From DATBRV01 sp036560145 (lineage in GTDB: Bacteria; Myxococcota_A; UBA9160; SMWR01), in the NCBI GenBank assembly GCA_036560145.1, contig DATBRV010000062.1:124001-188000 (forward strand): DNA of 64,000 nt, in the 5' to 3' direction. This document shows, in pieces, positions 1-8,404 of this stretch. The translations under genes and the position numbers were made by a program. The notes beneath the pieces are model-generated. The model was not told the origin of the DNA. It searched no databases and worked only from the letters and a program-made list of their open reading frames with translations. The first letter of the stretch is position 1; every line of letters begins with the position of its first letter.

Positions 1-2
1 GC

Positions 3-761
3 GCGATGTACGCGCAGCTGCGCAGCACGAAGCTCGGTCAGTGCCTCGCCTTCCCCGACGGAACCCGACCGGCCGAGTGTGCGTCGTGGTTCGTGAATCC
101 GCTGACCGCGCTCGGGATGGTGGAGACCATGCGCAAGGAGGGCTTCACGGCGCTCGTCCACACCGCGGCCGCGTCGAACCTGGGACAGATGCTGGTCAAG
201 CTCTGCCTCGCCGACGGTGTGCCGCTCGTCAACATCGTGCGCAAGCCCGAGCAGGCAAAGCTGCTGCGTTCCCTCGGTGCGGTGCACGTCGTCGATTCGA
301 GCGCGCCGACCTTCATGGCCGACCTGATCCGGGCCGTCAGCGAGACGGGCGCGACGCTCGCGTTCGACGCCACGGGCGGAGGCAAGCTCGCGAGCCAGAT
401 CCTGACGGCGATGGAGGCGGCGCTCAACGCGAAGGCGACCGAGTACAGCCGCTACGGCTCGACGGCCCCGAAGCAGGTCTACATCTACGGCGGCCTCGAT
501 CGCTCGCCCACCGAGCTGACGCGCAACTTCGGTATGGCCTGGGGCGTCGGCGGCTGGCTCCTCACGCCGTTCCTGCAGAAGAACGGCGACAAGGTGCCGA
601 AGCTCCGCGATCGCGTCGCGGCCGAGATCAAGACCACCTTCGCGAGCCACTACACCCGGGAAGTGTCGCTCGCCGAGGCTCTCTCGCTCGCCGCCATCGC
701 CGTCTACGGCAAGCAGTCGACCGGCGAGAAGTACCTGATCAACCCCAGCCGGAAAATCTGA
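3..761 (+). CDS. Zinc-type MDR dehydrogenase / quinone-oxidoreductase-like protein, 5'-truncated
   Basis: The reading frame is open to the left window edge, so about 250 C-terminal residues are seen of a protein that in this family is usually 330-370 aa; the catalytic GroES-like domain is mostly missing. The visible part is the nucleotide-binding Rossmann half of the medium-chain dehydrogenase/reductase superfamily: a helix with AAASNLGQMLVKL in place of the usual glycine-rich loop, followed by the NIVRKPEQAKLLRSLGA pattern that ends the second strand, then VVDSS. Members reduce or oxidise alcohols, ketones or quinones with NAD(P)H; the substrate cannot be read from the sequence. It ends at a hairpin shared with the convergent gene. 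Confidence 0.75.
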   Translation, partial: AMYAQLRSTKLGQCLAFPDGTRPAECASWFVNPLTALGMVETMRKEGFTALVHTAAASNLGQMLVKLCLADGVPLVNIVRKPEQAKLLRSLGAVHVVDSSAPTFMADLIRAVSETGATLAFDATGGGKLASQILTAMEAALNAKATEYSRYGSTAPKQVYIYGGLDRSPTELTRNFGMAWGVGGWLLTPFLQKNGDKVPKLRDRVAAEIKTTFASHYTREVSLAEALSLAAIAVYGKQSTGEKYLINPSRKI

Positions 762-777
762 GACTGCGTAGAGCAGG

Positions 778-804
778 CGCCCGGTGCCTTCCCAGGCCCG
801 GGCG
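778..804. terminator. Hairpin between convergent genes, probable bidirectional terminator
   Basis: CGCCCGG at 778-784 pairs with CCGGGCG at 798-804, and inside it GCC (786-788) pairs with GGC (795-797), giving a stem of about ten base pairs. It lies between the stop of the dehydrogenase and the stop of the opposite-strand gene at 863. There is no good T-run, so rho-independent function is a guess based on position. Confidence 0.45.
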
Positions 805-862
805 TCTGTCGTTCCAGACCACGCATCTTCAGCATTCGCGTTCGTCGCGCGCCGAGCACGCC

Positions 863-1684
863 TCAATCGGTGCAGGGGCGACCGAGCAGCGCCAACAGGC
901 GCTCGATCGCGCCGACGATGAGCCGCCGCTGCCGCCGGCGCTCCGGCTCCACGAGGTCCGCGAAGACCTCGTCCATTCCTCGGTCTTGGTACGAGTCCAG
1001 GCTCACGTCCCCACTCACGACCTTCGACGGATCCGCGAGAGTCTCACGACAACGCGCCTGGATCCGCCTGAAGGCGGCCTCGCCGCCCGATTCCGCGGGC
1101 CAGATGCCTTGAACCGACTGCTCCGTCGCGAACTCCTCCCACTCGACCGGTTGGTTGGCACCGGGGTGTATCAATGCCGTCAGTCGGACGGCGCCGGCTT
1201 CGACGTCCTCCGGGAGCCGCGCGAGTGCGCCGCCTTCGTCGATCACCGTGGCGTCGAAGCCCGTCTCGATGCGAGCCGAACCGTTCTCGAGCGATCCGGC
1301 TCGGGTCGCGTGCCCGCTCGCGAAGGCAAGGTGACCGAAGCGATCGTGATGCGTCTGCGTCGGCAGCGCAGAGTGATGGAAGCCCTGCTCCTCTCGCCTG
1401 ACGGTCGCCCACGAGCCGTCGGAGCGGAGCACCCGGTCGAGGCCAGCGGCGGGATCGAGGAAGAACAGGAACGGCTGGCCTCGCCCAATGGCACGCATCC
1501 TCTTGTACCAGCTGTGTGCTTCCGCGACGTAGAACGGGAAGGCTTCTCGCTGCGCTCGAGTCGGCACCGGTAGATCCCGCACCAGTTGGCGGTAGGTTGC
1601 GAGGTCGAGTCTGGACGCGGAAGCGTGAGCGCTGTCGAGATCTCGTTCGAGTCGAAGGATCAAGTCCGCGGAGAACTCTCCCAT
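863..1684 (-). CDS. Conserved-looking hypothetical protein, 273 aa
   Basis: I do not recognise this family. The start is set at ATG 1684 (MGEFSADLIL) because an AAGGAGG ribosome site stands seven bases upstream; the longer open frame upstream has none. The product has no signal peptide or membrane segment and looks soluble and charged. The middle contains a run rich in His and aromatic residues (HHSALPTQTHHDRFGHLAF) that could bind a metal, but no known motif was identified. The last third is rich in Arg and Glu. It stands alone between a convergent dehydrogenase and a divergent secreted protein gene, so context gives no function. Confidence 0.6.
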   Translation of the reverse strand: MGEFSADLILRLERDLDSAHASASRLDLATYRQLVRDLPVPTRAQREAFPFYVAEAHSWYKRMRAIGRGQPFLFFLDPAAGLDRVLRSDGSWATVRREEQGFHHSALPTQTHHDRFGHLAFASGHATRAGSLENGSARIETGFDATVIDEGGALARLPEDVEAGAVRLTALIHPGANQPVEWEEFATEQSVQGIWPAESGGEAAFRRIQARCRETLADPSKVVSGDVSLDSYQDRGMDEVFADLVEPERRRQRRLIVGAIERLLALLGRPCTD

Positions 1685-1966
1685 CGGGTGCCTCCTTCGC
1701 AATTCCAGGGGAGCGTAGCGGTCCCGGCCGCCGCGCCCGATCCGTGAGACCATCATACAACTGGGTGTCAATCAGGCCGGCGGAGCGCAGGAAGGGACAC
1801 GCCGCCCCAATCGTTCGCGCGGCGCACGTTGGACTTGCGACCGAGTCCACTCGCGATCGAACGCACCGCTGTCGCCGGTGAGGCGAAGCCCCTCGAACTC
1901 GAGCTCGCTGCCACCCACGCGCGCAGCCAAGCCACATTCCCTACAGGCAACTCTGGAGGTGAGTCG
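1685..1966. other. Divergent intergenic region (282 bp)
   Basis: Separates the hypothetical gene at 863-1684 from the PEP-CTERM-like gene at 1967. It must hold both promoters, but I see no convincing -35/-10 pair. An open frame continues upstream of 1967 without a ribosome site and is probably chance. Confidence 0.4.
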
Positions 1967-2902
1967 ATGAGCCTGCTTGTCCGTTCGCTCCTCGCTCGTG
2001 CGTTGATGCTGGCCGGATTGCTGACGGCATGGGCTGCGCCGACAGCGAGCGCCAGCGGGATCTATTGGAGCGCGAACGGAGCGATCGGCCGCGCGAACCT
2101 CGACGGCACGGGCGCGAACGCGAGCTTCATTCCGGGCGTCAATGCGGGTGAAATCGCCGTCGACGCCACGTCCGTGTACTGGACCAGGAACACTGGCACG
2201 ATCGGCCGCGCGAACCTGGATGGCACGGCGGTGAACCCGAATTTCATCTCGGCGATTCCCGGAGTGAGTGGTGTCGCTGCCGACGGATCACATGTCTACT
2301 GGATCAGGCCAGGCGGTGAAAGTCCAACGATCGGCCGCGCGAACCTCGATGGCACGGGGATCGTCGAGACCGTCGTCTCCGGGGTCGGCCCAGACGCGTC
2401 CGACCTTGCCGTGGACGGATCGCACCTCTACTGGGTCAATGCCGGTGTGAGCGGTGTTGCCAGCGCGAATCTCGACGGCACCGGAGTAGACGAGATCGTG
2501 ATCGTTCCGGGTTCTTGCTGCTATTTCAATCAGATTACCGACATCGCCGTCGGTGACTCGGGCCTCTACTATGCCTACGTGGGCGTGCCGGTGCACTACA
2601 TGTTTCCGCCCACAGGCGCGATCGAGGGCGGGCGGGGGAGCATCTCCGGGACCGATCTCTCTCCGCGCGGTGTCGCGCTCGACGAGACGTTCGTCTATTG
2701 GACGAATTTATACCCAGCCTCGGGGATCTGGCGCGCGAACCTCGACTTCTCTGGGGCAACGCTCCTGATCTCGGGCGGATATGGAGATATTGCGGTGTCG
2801 CCCGAGCCCGTGCCCGAGCCCTCCGCGATCCTGCTGCTGATGGCAGGACTGGTGGGGCTTGCGTACCGGCAGAGGCGGCACGCGATGCCTCAATCTGCCT
2901 GA
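1967..2902 (+). CDS. Secreted repeat protein with PEP-CTERM sorting signal
   Basis: 311-aa exported protein. Start at ATG 1967, preceded by GGAGGTGA. Residues 1 to about 29 form a Sec signal peptide ending ASA. The body is built of blades of roughly 40-45 residues with the recurring pattern IGRANLDGTG..., SVYWT/HLYWV, which resembles YWTD/NHL-type beta-propeller repeats (DUF5050-like). The C-terminus is a classic PEP-CTERM tripartite signal: VPEPSAI, a hydrophobic helix (LLLMAGLVGLAY) and a basic end (RQRRH). In known systems such tails are cut by an exosortase linked to exopolysaccharide production; a polysaccharide locus lies at 47-64 kb. Its 3' end overlaps the convergent gene by 13 bp. 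Confidence 0.85.
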   Translation: MSLLVRSLLARALMLAGLLTAWAAPTASASGIYWSANGAIGRANLDGTGANASFIPGVNAGEIAVDATSVYWTRNTGTIGRANLDGTAVNPNFISAIPGVSGVAADGSHVYWIRPGGESPTIGRANLDGTGIVETVVSGVGPDASDLAVDGSHLYWVNAGVSGVASANLDGTGVDEIVIVPGSCCYFNQITDIAVGDSGLYYAYVGVPVHYMFPPTGAIEGGRGSISGTDLSPRGVALDETFVYWTNLYPASGIWRANLDFSGATLLISGGYGDIAVSPEPVPEPSAILLLMAGLVGLAYRQRRHAMPQSA

Positions 2903-3618
2903 TAGACCTTCGATTCCTGGACTCGTGCGCGCAGACGCTGGCGTTCGTCGCGGAACTTCGCGCCCTCGACGCTGATCCACGCCTTCTGGAACTGGGTCCA
3001 CGTCAGACCGTCCGCCAGGCCCTTCGGTTCCGGCAGGAAGAGCGTGCCTTCGAAGCCGCTGCCGCATCGCTCGATGGCCTGCTTCGAATCCGCGCCGGCG
3101 AGCCATTCCGCGAAGGCGATGCCGGCGGCGTTCGCGTTCAGATCGGTGAAGCTGAAGCCGGTGCCCGCGCCCTTCTCCTTCCCCTTCGCGTCGGCCACTT
3201 CCTTCTGGATGCCGAGCGACTCGGCCAGCTGCTCTCCGACGAGGAGCGCTAGACCACCGCTCAAGGCGAAATGAACCAGCCAGTCCTCGCGTCCGCGGAG
3301 CGTCGGCTTGCCCATCGCCGCGAGGCGGGACGTGCGGTCGCTCGCCGTCTCCACGTTCTTGAAGATGTCGCCGGAGAACGGATTGCGTGCGAGGGTGTCG
3401 GTGGGATCGAGCGCGTAGGCGAGTGCGTAGACGACTGCCTCGGGCGATTCGCCGGAAGCGCAGGCGCGGCGGACGTAGAAATCGGCGAGTGCATCGCCGG
3501 AGAGGCGCTCCTTCTCGGGTTTCGCGGCGTTCTCCCTGGCGGCCGAACCGATCGCCGTCACGACGATCTGCACGGGCGCGTCGAGCGGCGCGAGGAGGGC
3601 CGCCATGAGGAGTAGCAT
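2890..3618 (-). CDS. Hypothetical secreted protein, 242 aa
   Basis: I recognise no domain. The N-terminus (MLLLMAALLAPLDAPVQ) is a short hydrophobic segment consistent with a Sec signal peptide. The rest alternates helical, charged stretches, with one region rich in Lys and Gly (VADAKGKEKGAGTG) and two cysteines about 105 residues apart. It starts 21 bp after the stop of the upstream gene at 3640-4194 on the same strand and has no clear ribosome site of its own, so it is probably the second gene of a two-gene operon and translated by coupling. The end overlaps the stop of the PEP-CTERM gene on the other strand. Confidence 0.6.
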   Translation of the reverse strand: MLLLMAALLAPLDAPVQIVVTAIGSAARENAAKPEKERLSGDALADFYVRRACASGESPEAVVYALAYALDPTDTLARNPFSGDIFKNVETASDRTSRLAAMGKPTLRGREDWLVHFALSGGLALLVGEQLAESLGIQKEVADAKGKEKGAGTGFSFTDLNANAAGIAFAEWLAGADSKQAIERCGSGFEGTLFLPEPKGLADGLTWTQFQKAWISVEGAKFRDERQRLRARVQESKVYQAD

Positions 3619-3639
3619 GCGGGGCCCGGGCGACGCGAA

Positions 3640-4194
3640 TCACCGCTTCGGGAAGTTGAAGACGGGAAACACCGGTAGGAAGCCGTTCTCGGCCATGTTG
3701 ATGAAGCCGAACTGGAAGCTCTTGATGCGCTTCGTGACGTTGATGAATCCGATCTGGGCCGTCGACGCATTGGACACGTTGACTCCTCCCAGATCCACCA
3801 GGGTCGTTCCGCTGGCGATGGTGACGAAACCCGTGCTGAAGGCGTTCTCGGCGTCGTTCAGCAGGTTGATGAAGGCCCCGTTCACTCCCGAATCGTTGCC
3901 GCTGTGGAAGTTCACGAGGCTGAAGGCGACGCCCGAATCCATGTTGCCGGTCACCCGGCTCACGCCGCCCACCAGGGCCAGGCCCGAGAAGTTGGACGTC
4001 TCGCTCATGGACAGGAGCCCGACGTCGAGACCGTGTGTGCTGCTGTTCTTGCCCCAGAGGAACGAGAGGCGCATGCCGTTCACCTGCGGATCGCTCGGGA
4101 CATTGAGGTTCGGGAGGCCGAGCTGGAACGGGGTGTCGGCGGAAGCCACGCTCGAGAAGAGGGCCAGACACAGGGACAGGATGACTCGCTTCAC
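3640..4194 (-). CDS. Exported surface-repeat-like protein (LA_2272-like)
   Basis: 184-aa exported protein. GTG 4194 is chosen as start because AAAGGAGG lies five bases upstream and it begins a clean signal peptide (VKRVILSLCLALFSSVASA). The mature part is Gly/Asn/Ser rich with short alternating strands (LALVGGVSRVTGN, NGAFINLLNDAENAF) and ends with FQFGFINMAENG followed by FLPVFPVFNFPKR. That ending is shared by small exported proteins annotated as LA_2272-type surface repeat proteins; the assignment is from memory of the pattern, not a search. Function is unknown. First gene of an operon with 2890-3618. Confidence 0.6.
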   Translation of the reverse strand: MKRVILSLCLALFSSVASADTPFQLGLPNLNVPSDPQVNGMRLSFLWGKNSSTHGLDVGLLSMSETSNFSGLALVGGVSRVTGNMDSGVAFSLVNFHSGNDSGVNGAFINLLNDAENAFSTGFVTIASGTTLVDLGGVNVSNASTAQIGFINVTKRIKSFQFGFINMAENGFLPVFPVFNFPKR

Positions 4195-4406
4195 GACGTC
4201 CTCCTTTGCGGGTGGATGAAGTGCGGCCAGACGGGAGCTTACTGCGCCTGCTGCGCGCCGCGAGGCCGCGCCGCCGGTCCCCGTAAGCCGGCAAGTCGCG
4301 CGCATCCGGGGCGGCGGGATGCGCGACGGCCGCCACGCGCGGGCGTGCAGCGATGCTCCCTCGTCACGCATCGCCCCGTCCTGGCTACGTACCCAGGGAG
4401 AGACCC

Positions 4407-4427
4407 ATGCGAGAGAAGCGCGGATGA
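4407..4427 (+). other. Six-codon leader minicistron coupled to the PilZ-like gene
   Basis: ATG at 4407 opens a peptide of six residues (MREKRG) whose TGA at 4425-4427 overlaps the ATG of the PilZ-like gene at 4424 in the ATGA arrangement. AGGGAGAG stands directly upstream at 4394-4401, a better ribosome site than any in front of 4424 itself. This suggests translation of the downstream gene by coupling; it may also be chance. Confidence 0.35.
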
Positions 4428-4777
4428 AACGCTGGAACGCCGATCTCGAGAGACGGGAGGCCGTGCGCAAGCCGACGCAGGCGCTTCCCTGCGTGGTGTG
4501 GGTCGGCAGCGATCGCTACGAGGGGGTGCTGGAGCAGGTTTCCGCGCAGGCCGTGGTGGTTCGGATGGAAGCGGTCCTCCCCGATTCGCAAGAGGCGAGG
4601 CTGACGTTCTCGACGCGAAACGGGGCGAGCTTCGTGCTGCGTGCGGTTCCGGTGAGGGGGCACCTCGTGCCGCACACGCTGCGAGGCCTGCTGCCCCCAT
4701 CGGTCGTCCTGCGCCTGCGCGAGACGACGGCCGCCTACCTGCGTTGGGTGTTCTCGCCGACCCTGGGCGCGTCGTGA
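4424..4777 (+). CDS. PilZ-like (c-di-GMP-binding type) small protein
   Basis: 117-aa soluble protein with the layout of a single PilZ domain. Residues 9-14 give RREAVR, matching the RxxxR switch that contacts cyclic-di-GMP, and the following strands (CVVWVGSDRYEGVLEQVS, VVVRME) fit the PilZ barrel. The second motif, D/NxSxxG, appears only as EQVSAQA, so binding may be weak or lost. PilZ proteins relay c-di-GMP levels to motility or polysaccharide synthesis. The stop overlaps a possible GTG start (4774) of the next gene, and a GAF-like protein follows at once, so the two probably form a small signalling operon. Confidence 0.55.
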   Translation: MKRWNADLERREAVRKPTQALPCVVWVGSDRYEGVLEQVSAQAVVVRMEAVLPDSQEARLTFSTRNGASFVLRAVPVRGHLVPHTLRGLLPPSVVLRLRETTAAYLRWVFSPTLGAS

Positions 4778-4815
4778 GCCCCGAGATCGCTCCGCTCGGT
4801 CCCGGGGAGGAGCTG

Positions 4816-5433
4816 ATGGACGCGGATTCCTTCCAGCGCCTCTACACCGGGATCTTCGGCCCGAAGCCCGGATGGCGCGCGGCGCCGCTCGCCGGGGAGA
4901 GCGCCCTCCCCTCGGCGTCGCGGGCTCCCGTGCCCCGACGCGCACCGGACCCTCGGGCGGCTCCGCCGGAAATCGAGCTCGTGCACCGCCTCACCCACCA
5001 GCACGTGGAGCGCATCGCGGTGAAGCGCGCCCGTGTGCACGCCGACGCGGTTGCGTTCTTCCTCGCGCGGCGCGGCTACATCCAGGCCACCTGCGCTGAT
5101 CCCAATCCGCCCCGGGGCCTCGGGCCGATCCCCTGGACCGAGCGACGCTTCGCCCTCACGTCCGTTCTCGAGCAGCAGCAGCCGTATTGCGGCGCGCCCT
5201 GGCGCGACGCGCTCACGAGCCGCATCGTCCGCTCCCTCGGCCGGGAAGGCGTGCAACAGATCGCGCTGGTTCCGATCTCGGTGTACGGACGGCCGGTGGC
5301 CTTCCTCTATGCCGACGCCGGCAGGAGGCCGTTCGCGGCGCGAGGCATCGCGGAGCTCTCCTCGATCTGCTCCGACATCGCCGTCATCTTCGAGCGCATG
5401 ATCGTCGAACGCAAGCGCGACCGGACGAGCTGA
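4816..5433 (+). CDS. GAF-like sensor domain protein
   Basis: 205-aa soluble protein. I prefer ATG 4816, which has GGGAGGAG just upstream; GTG 4774, overlapping the PilZ-like stop, is the alternative. The N-terminal 60 residues are Pro/Ala rich and likely disordered. From about residue 65 to the end the order of elements fits a GAF domain, notably the late segment IALVPISVYGRPVAFLYAD and the closing helix ELSSICSDIAVIFERMI, as in GAF modules that bind small molecules or serve as protein partners. No output domain follows, so it probably acts through a partner. It is the second gene of the PilZ-like operon. Confidence 0.55.
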   Translation: MDADSFQRLYTGIFGPKPGWRAAPLAGESALPSASRAPVPRRAPDPRAAPPEIELVHRLTHQHVERIAVKRARVHADAVAFFLARRGYIQATCADPNPPRGLGPIPWTERRFALTSVLEQQQPYCGAPWRDALTSRIVRSLGREGVQQIALVPISVYGRPVAFLYADAGRRPFAARGIAELSSICSDIAVIFERMIVERKRDRTS

Positions 5434-5484
5434 AACGCCCGAGTCTCCCGCACTGTCGTTGGCTGGTGTCCTCCCGCGGGGCTG

Positions 5485-5578
5485 GTGGGTGCGACGCTCC
5501 TACCCACAAACGATCTGCGAGAGGGCGTAGCGCCCCAGTTGGGGAGCTCCCGGCTTCAGCCCCGGAGCGCGACGCTCC
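5485..5578. repeat. REP-like cluster of consecutive palindromes
   Basis: Within 94 bp five palindromes follow one another: GTGGGT (5485-5490) with ACCCAC (5502-5507); GGGCG-TAG-CGCCC (5523-5535); CCCCA-GT-TGGGG (5533-5544); the perfect GGGAGCTCCC (5542-5551); and GGAGCG-CGA-CGCTCC (5564-5578). The block GCGACGCTCC occurs twice (5491-5500 and 5569-5578). Position (intergenic, after a stop) and make-up resemble REP/BIME elements. No second copy was noticed in this window. Confidence 0.5.
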
Positions 5579-5651
5579 GTTGCCTCGGTACGCGACATGC
5601 AATACGAACGGAAGGATTCTGAAACCCGGCTTCCCGGGTGAGGGGGGCGTG

Positions 5652-7052
5652 ATGCCGATTTCCGGCTGGGCGCCGCGGCTGCCGCTCTCAGCGGCTCTGG
5701 CGCTGGTTCTCGTGGCTCCTCCTCTCGCAGGCGCACAGGCGCCGGTGCCCGAAGGCGGCCAGTTTCAGGTCAACACCTTCACTGCGGGTTACCAGGGAGA
5801 TCCCTCGGTAGCGGCCGATGCCGCAGGAGATTTCGTCGTGGTATGGACGAGCAACGGCTCGTCCGGCGGGGATGCGAGCTACTCGAGCACCCAGGCCCAA
5901 CGCTATGCCTCGAATGGTTCGACGCTGGGCGCGCAATTCCAGGTCAACACCTACACGACCGGCCTCCAGTACCACACCTCCGTCGCCGCAGATGCCGATG
6001 GAGATTTCGTCGTCGTGTGGCAGAGCTATTCGTTGGCGACTCCAACCCTTCGGATCATCCAGGGCCAGCGCTACGCCTCGAACGGATCGACCCAGGGCAC
6101 CGAGTTCCAGGTCAGCGTGTACACGACGACCAGCCCGTGGAATCCCTCCGTAGCGGCGGATGCCGACGGGGACTTCGTCGTGGTGTGGCAGGAGTACCTG
6201 CTTCCGCCCCCGGTCCACCTGGTGATCTTTGGCCGGCGCTACGCATCAAATGGCTCGACCCTGGGCGCCCACTTCCAGGTCAACTCCGATACGACGCGTT
6301 CCTCGCGCGATTCCTCCGTGGCGGTGGATCCCGCCGGAAACTTCGTCGTGGTGTGGCGGAGCAGCGGCTCCTCGGAGACGGACACCAGCAGCTCGAGCAT
6401 CCAGGGCCAGCGCTACGCCTCGAACGGGTCGGCACAGGGCGCGCAGTTCCAGGTCAACACCTACACGACGAATGCGCAGGAATCTCCCGCAGTAGCGACG
6501 GGATTCGACGGGGACTTCGTCGTGGCGTGGCAGAGCAACGGCTCCTCCGGGGCGGACTCCAGCAGCTTCAGCACCCAGGGCCAGCGCTATGCCTCGGACG
6601 GGTCGACGCAGGGCGCGCAGTTCCAGGTCAACACCTACACGACGAATGCGCAGGAATCTCCCGCAGTAGCGACGGGATTCGACGGGGACTTCGTCGTGGC
6701 GTGGCAGAGCAACGGCTCCTCCGGGACGGACTCCAGCAGCTTCAGCACCCAGGGCCAGCGCTATGCCTCGGACGGGTCGACGCAGGGCGAAGAATTCCAG
6801 GTCAACACCTACACGACGCAATCCCAACAGATTCCCTCCGTGGCCTCGGGCGCCGATGGGAACTTCGTCGTGGCCTGGCGCAGCAACGGCTCGCCCGGGA
6901 CGGACACCAGCGGCTCCAGCGTCCAGGGTCAGCGCTACAGCGTGCCCGCGACGGAGACCGCCGTGCCGGCGCTGTCCCGCGCAACCCGATTCGCGCTCGC
7001 CGCGGTGCTGCTGCTGCTCGGAGCTCGATGGAGCATGCGGCGTCGCGGGTAG
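5652..7052 (+). CDS. Secreted tandem-repeat surface protein with VPAL-type C-terminal sorting tail
   Basis: 466-aa exported protein. ATG 5652 follows AGGGGGG and opens a Sec signal peptide (LALVLVAPPLAGAQA). The body consists of about seven repeats of roughly 58 residues, each with the core FQVNTYTT...SVAADADGDFVVVWQSNGSS...QGQRYASNGSTQG split over the unit, which resembles repeats seen in large bacterial surface proteins. Repeats five and six are nearly identical in DNA. The end is VPALS, a hydrophobic helix (FALAAVLLLLGA) and RWSMRRRG, the plan of IPTL-CTERM-like sorting signals. The protein is probably anchored or processed at the cell surface; the ligand is unknown. Confidence 0.75.
   Translation: MPISGWAPRLPLSAALALVLVAPPLAGAQAPVPEGGQFQVNTFTAGYQGDPSVAADAAGDFVVVWTSNGSSGGDASYSSTQAQRYASNGSTLGAQFQVNTYTTGLQYHTSVAADADGDFVVVWQSYSLATPTLRIIQGQRYASNGSTQGTEFQVSVYTTTSPWNPSVAADADGDFVVVWQEYLLPPPVHLVIFGRRYASNGSTLGAHFQVNSDTTRSSRDSSVAVDPAGNFVVVWRSSGSSETDTSSSSIQGQRYASNGSAQGAQFQVNTYTTNAQESPAVATGFDGDFVVAWQSNGSSGADSSSFSTQGQRYASDGSTQGAQFQVNTYTTNAQESPAVATGFDGDFVVAWQSNGSSGTDSSSFSTQGQRYASDGSTQGEEFQVNTYTTQSQQIPSVASGADGNFVVAWRSNGSPGTDTSGSSVQGQRYSVPATETAVPALSRATRFALAAVLLLLGARWSMRRRG
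6441..6788 (+). repeat. Near-identical 174-bp tandem duplication inside the repeat protein
   Basis: Copy one (6441-6614) and copy two (6615-6788) encode the same 58 residues and differ by one visible change (Ala/Thr after NGSSG). The neighbouring repeats are clearly more diverged, so this duplication is recent. Confidence 0.85.
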
Positions 7053-7100
7053 CTCGAGCGCGTCGAGCGACTGCGCGGGGCTCGCAGACCAATCCCGCCG

Positions 7101-7958
7101 CTAGGCGTTCTCTTCCGGGATCGCGAGCAGCGGACAGCCCACGCGGCGCAGCACCCGCTCCGTGGTGCTGCCGCGCAGCGCATCCAGGAAGCCGTGGTGC
7201 CCGGCCGTGGTCATCACCACGAGATCCGCCGGAAGCTCCTCGGCCTGCTTCACGATCTCCTCCAGCGCGTCGCCTTCGCGCTCGAGGCGTTCGAAGCGTA
7301 CGGAGGTGTCGCTTGGAATGCGCAGAGCGGGTGCATTGCCCGGCGGGCCGACGTGAAGCAATCCCACGTGCGGCGCGGCGCCGAGCGCCTGCGCCAGCCT
7401 GCCGACCACATCCAGCGCGACCTGCGGCCGCGGTGCGACGTCGACGGGCAGCAGCACCTCGCGCAATCCCACGGTTCCGTCGGCGGCCGAGACGAAGCCG
7501 CGTGCGCCGTGGGGAACGAACAGCGTCATCGCCCCGGCGGCGCGCGCCAGGGGCTCGGCAACCGCCGGATGGAGCCAGCGCGGCAGGCCTTCCCGGCCAT
7601 GGGTCGAGAGGACGATCAGCTGGGCGGGGAAATCCGCGAGATAGTCGAGGCTCGCGCGCAGCGGGTCCTTGCCGTGCGCGGCGACCTTCTCCACCTCGAT
7701 GCCGAGCGCCGGCACGGCGTGCTTGGGACTCCCCGGCGGCAGCAGGCCCCACCCCGCGAGCATCGACCGCACGCCGGGGAAGGAGCTCCAGGGCACCGCT
7801 GCATCCTCTGGCGCGACGTGGAAGATCGTGAGCGCCGCCTTCGCCGCGAGCGCCCCACGCAGGGCGTGGGCGAACGCGACCTCGCTCGCTTGCGAGAGAT
7901 CCGTCGGATGGAAGACATGGTCGATCCGCAGCGGGCTCTCGTACAGGGCGTCGGTCAT
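7101..7958 (-). CDS. Tandem universal stress protein (two UspA domains)
   Basis: 285-aa cytoplasmic protein made of two Usp folds, about residues 10-150 and 160-283. Each begins with a strand of the type VFHPTDLSQASEVAFAHAL or VLLPVDVAPRPQVALDVV. The second ends with GHHGFLDALRGSTTERVLRR, which matches the ATP-binding G-2x-G...GS/T motif; the first has GREGLPRWLHP without the Ser/Thr, so only the second half looks able to bind ATP. Such proteins help survival under stress. Start ATG 7958 has AAGGAGG upstream and overlaps the stop of the DUF2834-like gene (ATGA), so the two are co-translated. Confidence 0.85.
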   Translation of the reverse strand: MTDALYESPLRIDHVFHPTDLSQASEVAFAHALRGALAAKAALTIFHVAPEDAAVPWSSFPGVRSMLAGWGLLPPGSPKHAVPALGIEVEKVAAHGKDPLRASLDYLADFPAQLIVLSTHGREGLPRWLHPAVAEPLARAAGAMTLFVPHGARGFVSAADGTVGLREVLLPVDVAPRPQVALDVVGRLAQALGAAPHVGLLHVGPPGNAPALRIPSDTSVRFERLEREGDALEEIVKQAEELPADLVVMTTAGHHGFLDALRGSTTERVLRRVGCPLLAIPEENA

Positions 7959-8404
7959 TGGGGCCTCCTTGCCAGCCAGCGCAGCTGGCGCTCCTGCGCG
8001 GCGAGATACAGGCCCATCGCGAAGCCGAAGCTCGTGAACAGGCTCATGGTGAAGTAGATCCAGGTTCGCCGGAGGCCGCGCCGTGGCCCGTCGATCATCG
8101 TCCAGAGCGGGAACAGCGCGACGTTCGTGACGATCAGGTCCTGGGCTCCCGATCCGGCCGCCGGGTTGGTGAACAACATCTGGATGAAGTGGACCCAGCT
8201 CTGCTCCGCGGGGTAGGCCTGCACGTACTGCACGTTGAAATACCAACCCACCCCCACCGATCCGATGGCCAGCAGGTAGTAGAGCCCCTCGAGAAGCGTC
8301 ACGCGGGAGCCCGCCCAGTCGCTCCGGTACAAATGGGCGTTCACGGTGAAGAAGACGCCGATCGTGAGCGCGCCGAGCGCGGCATGGATGAGCAGAGAGG
8401 TCAT
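7955..8404 (-). CDS. DUF2834-like integral membrane protein
   Basis: 149 aa with four predicted membrane helices (about residues 4-24, 38-58, 85-103 and 115-135). The pattern GVGWYFNVQYVQAYP, then FIQMLFTNPAAGSGAQDLIVTN, fits DUF2834, a family of small membrane proteins with no assigned function. It is the promoter-proximal gene of a two-gene operon with the tandem universal stress protein, which suggests a role in stress adaptation but does not prove it. It is divergent from the methyltransferase gene, with which it shares a short promoter region. Confidence 0.6.
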   Translation of the reverse strand: MTSLLIHAALGALTIGVFFTVNAHLYRSDWAGSRVTLLEGLYYLLAIGSVGVGWYFNVQYVQAYPAEQSWVHFIQMLFTNPAAGSGAQDLIVTNVALFPLWTMIDGPRRGLRRTWIYFTMSLFTSFGFAMGLYLAAQERQLRWLARRPQ

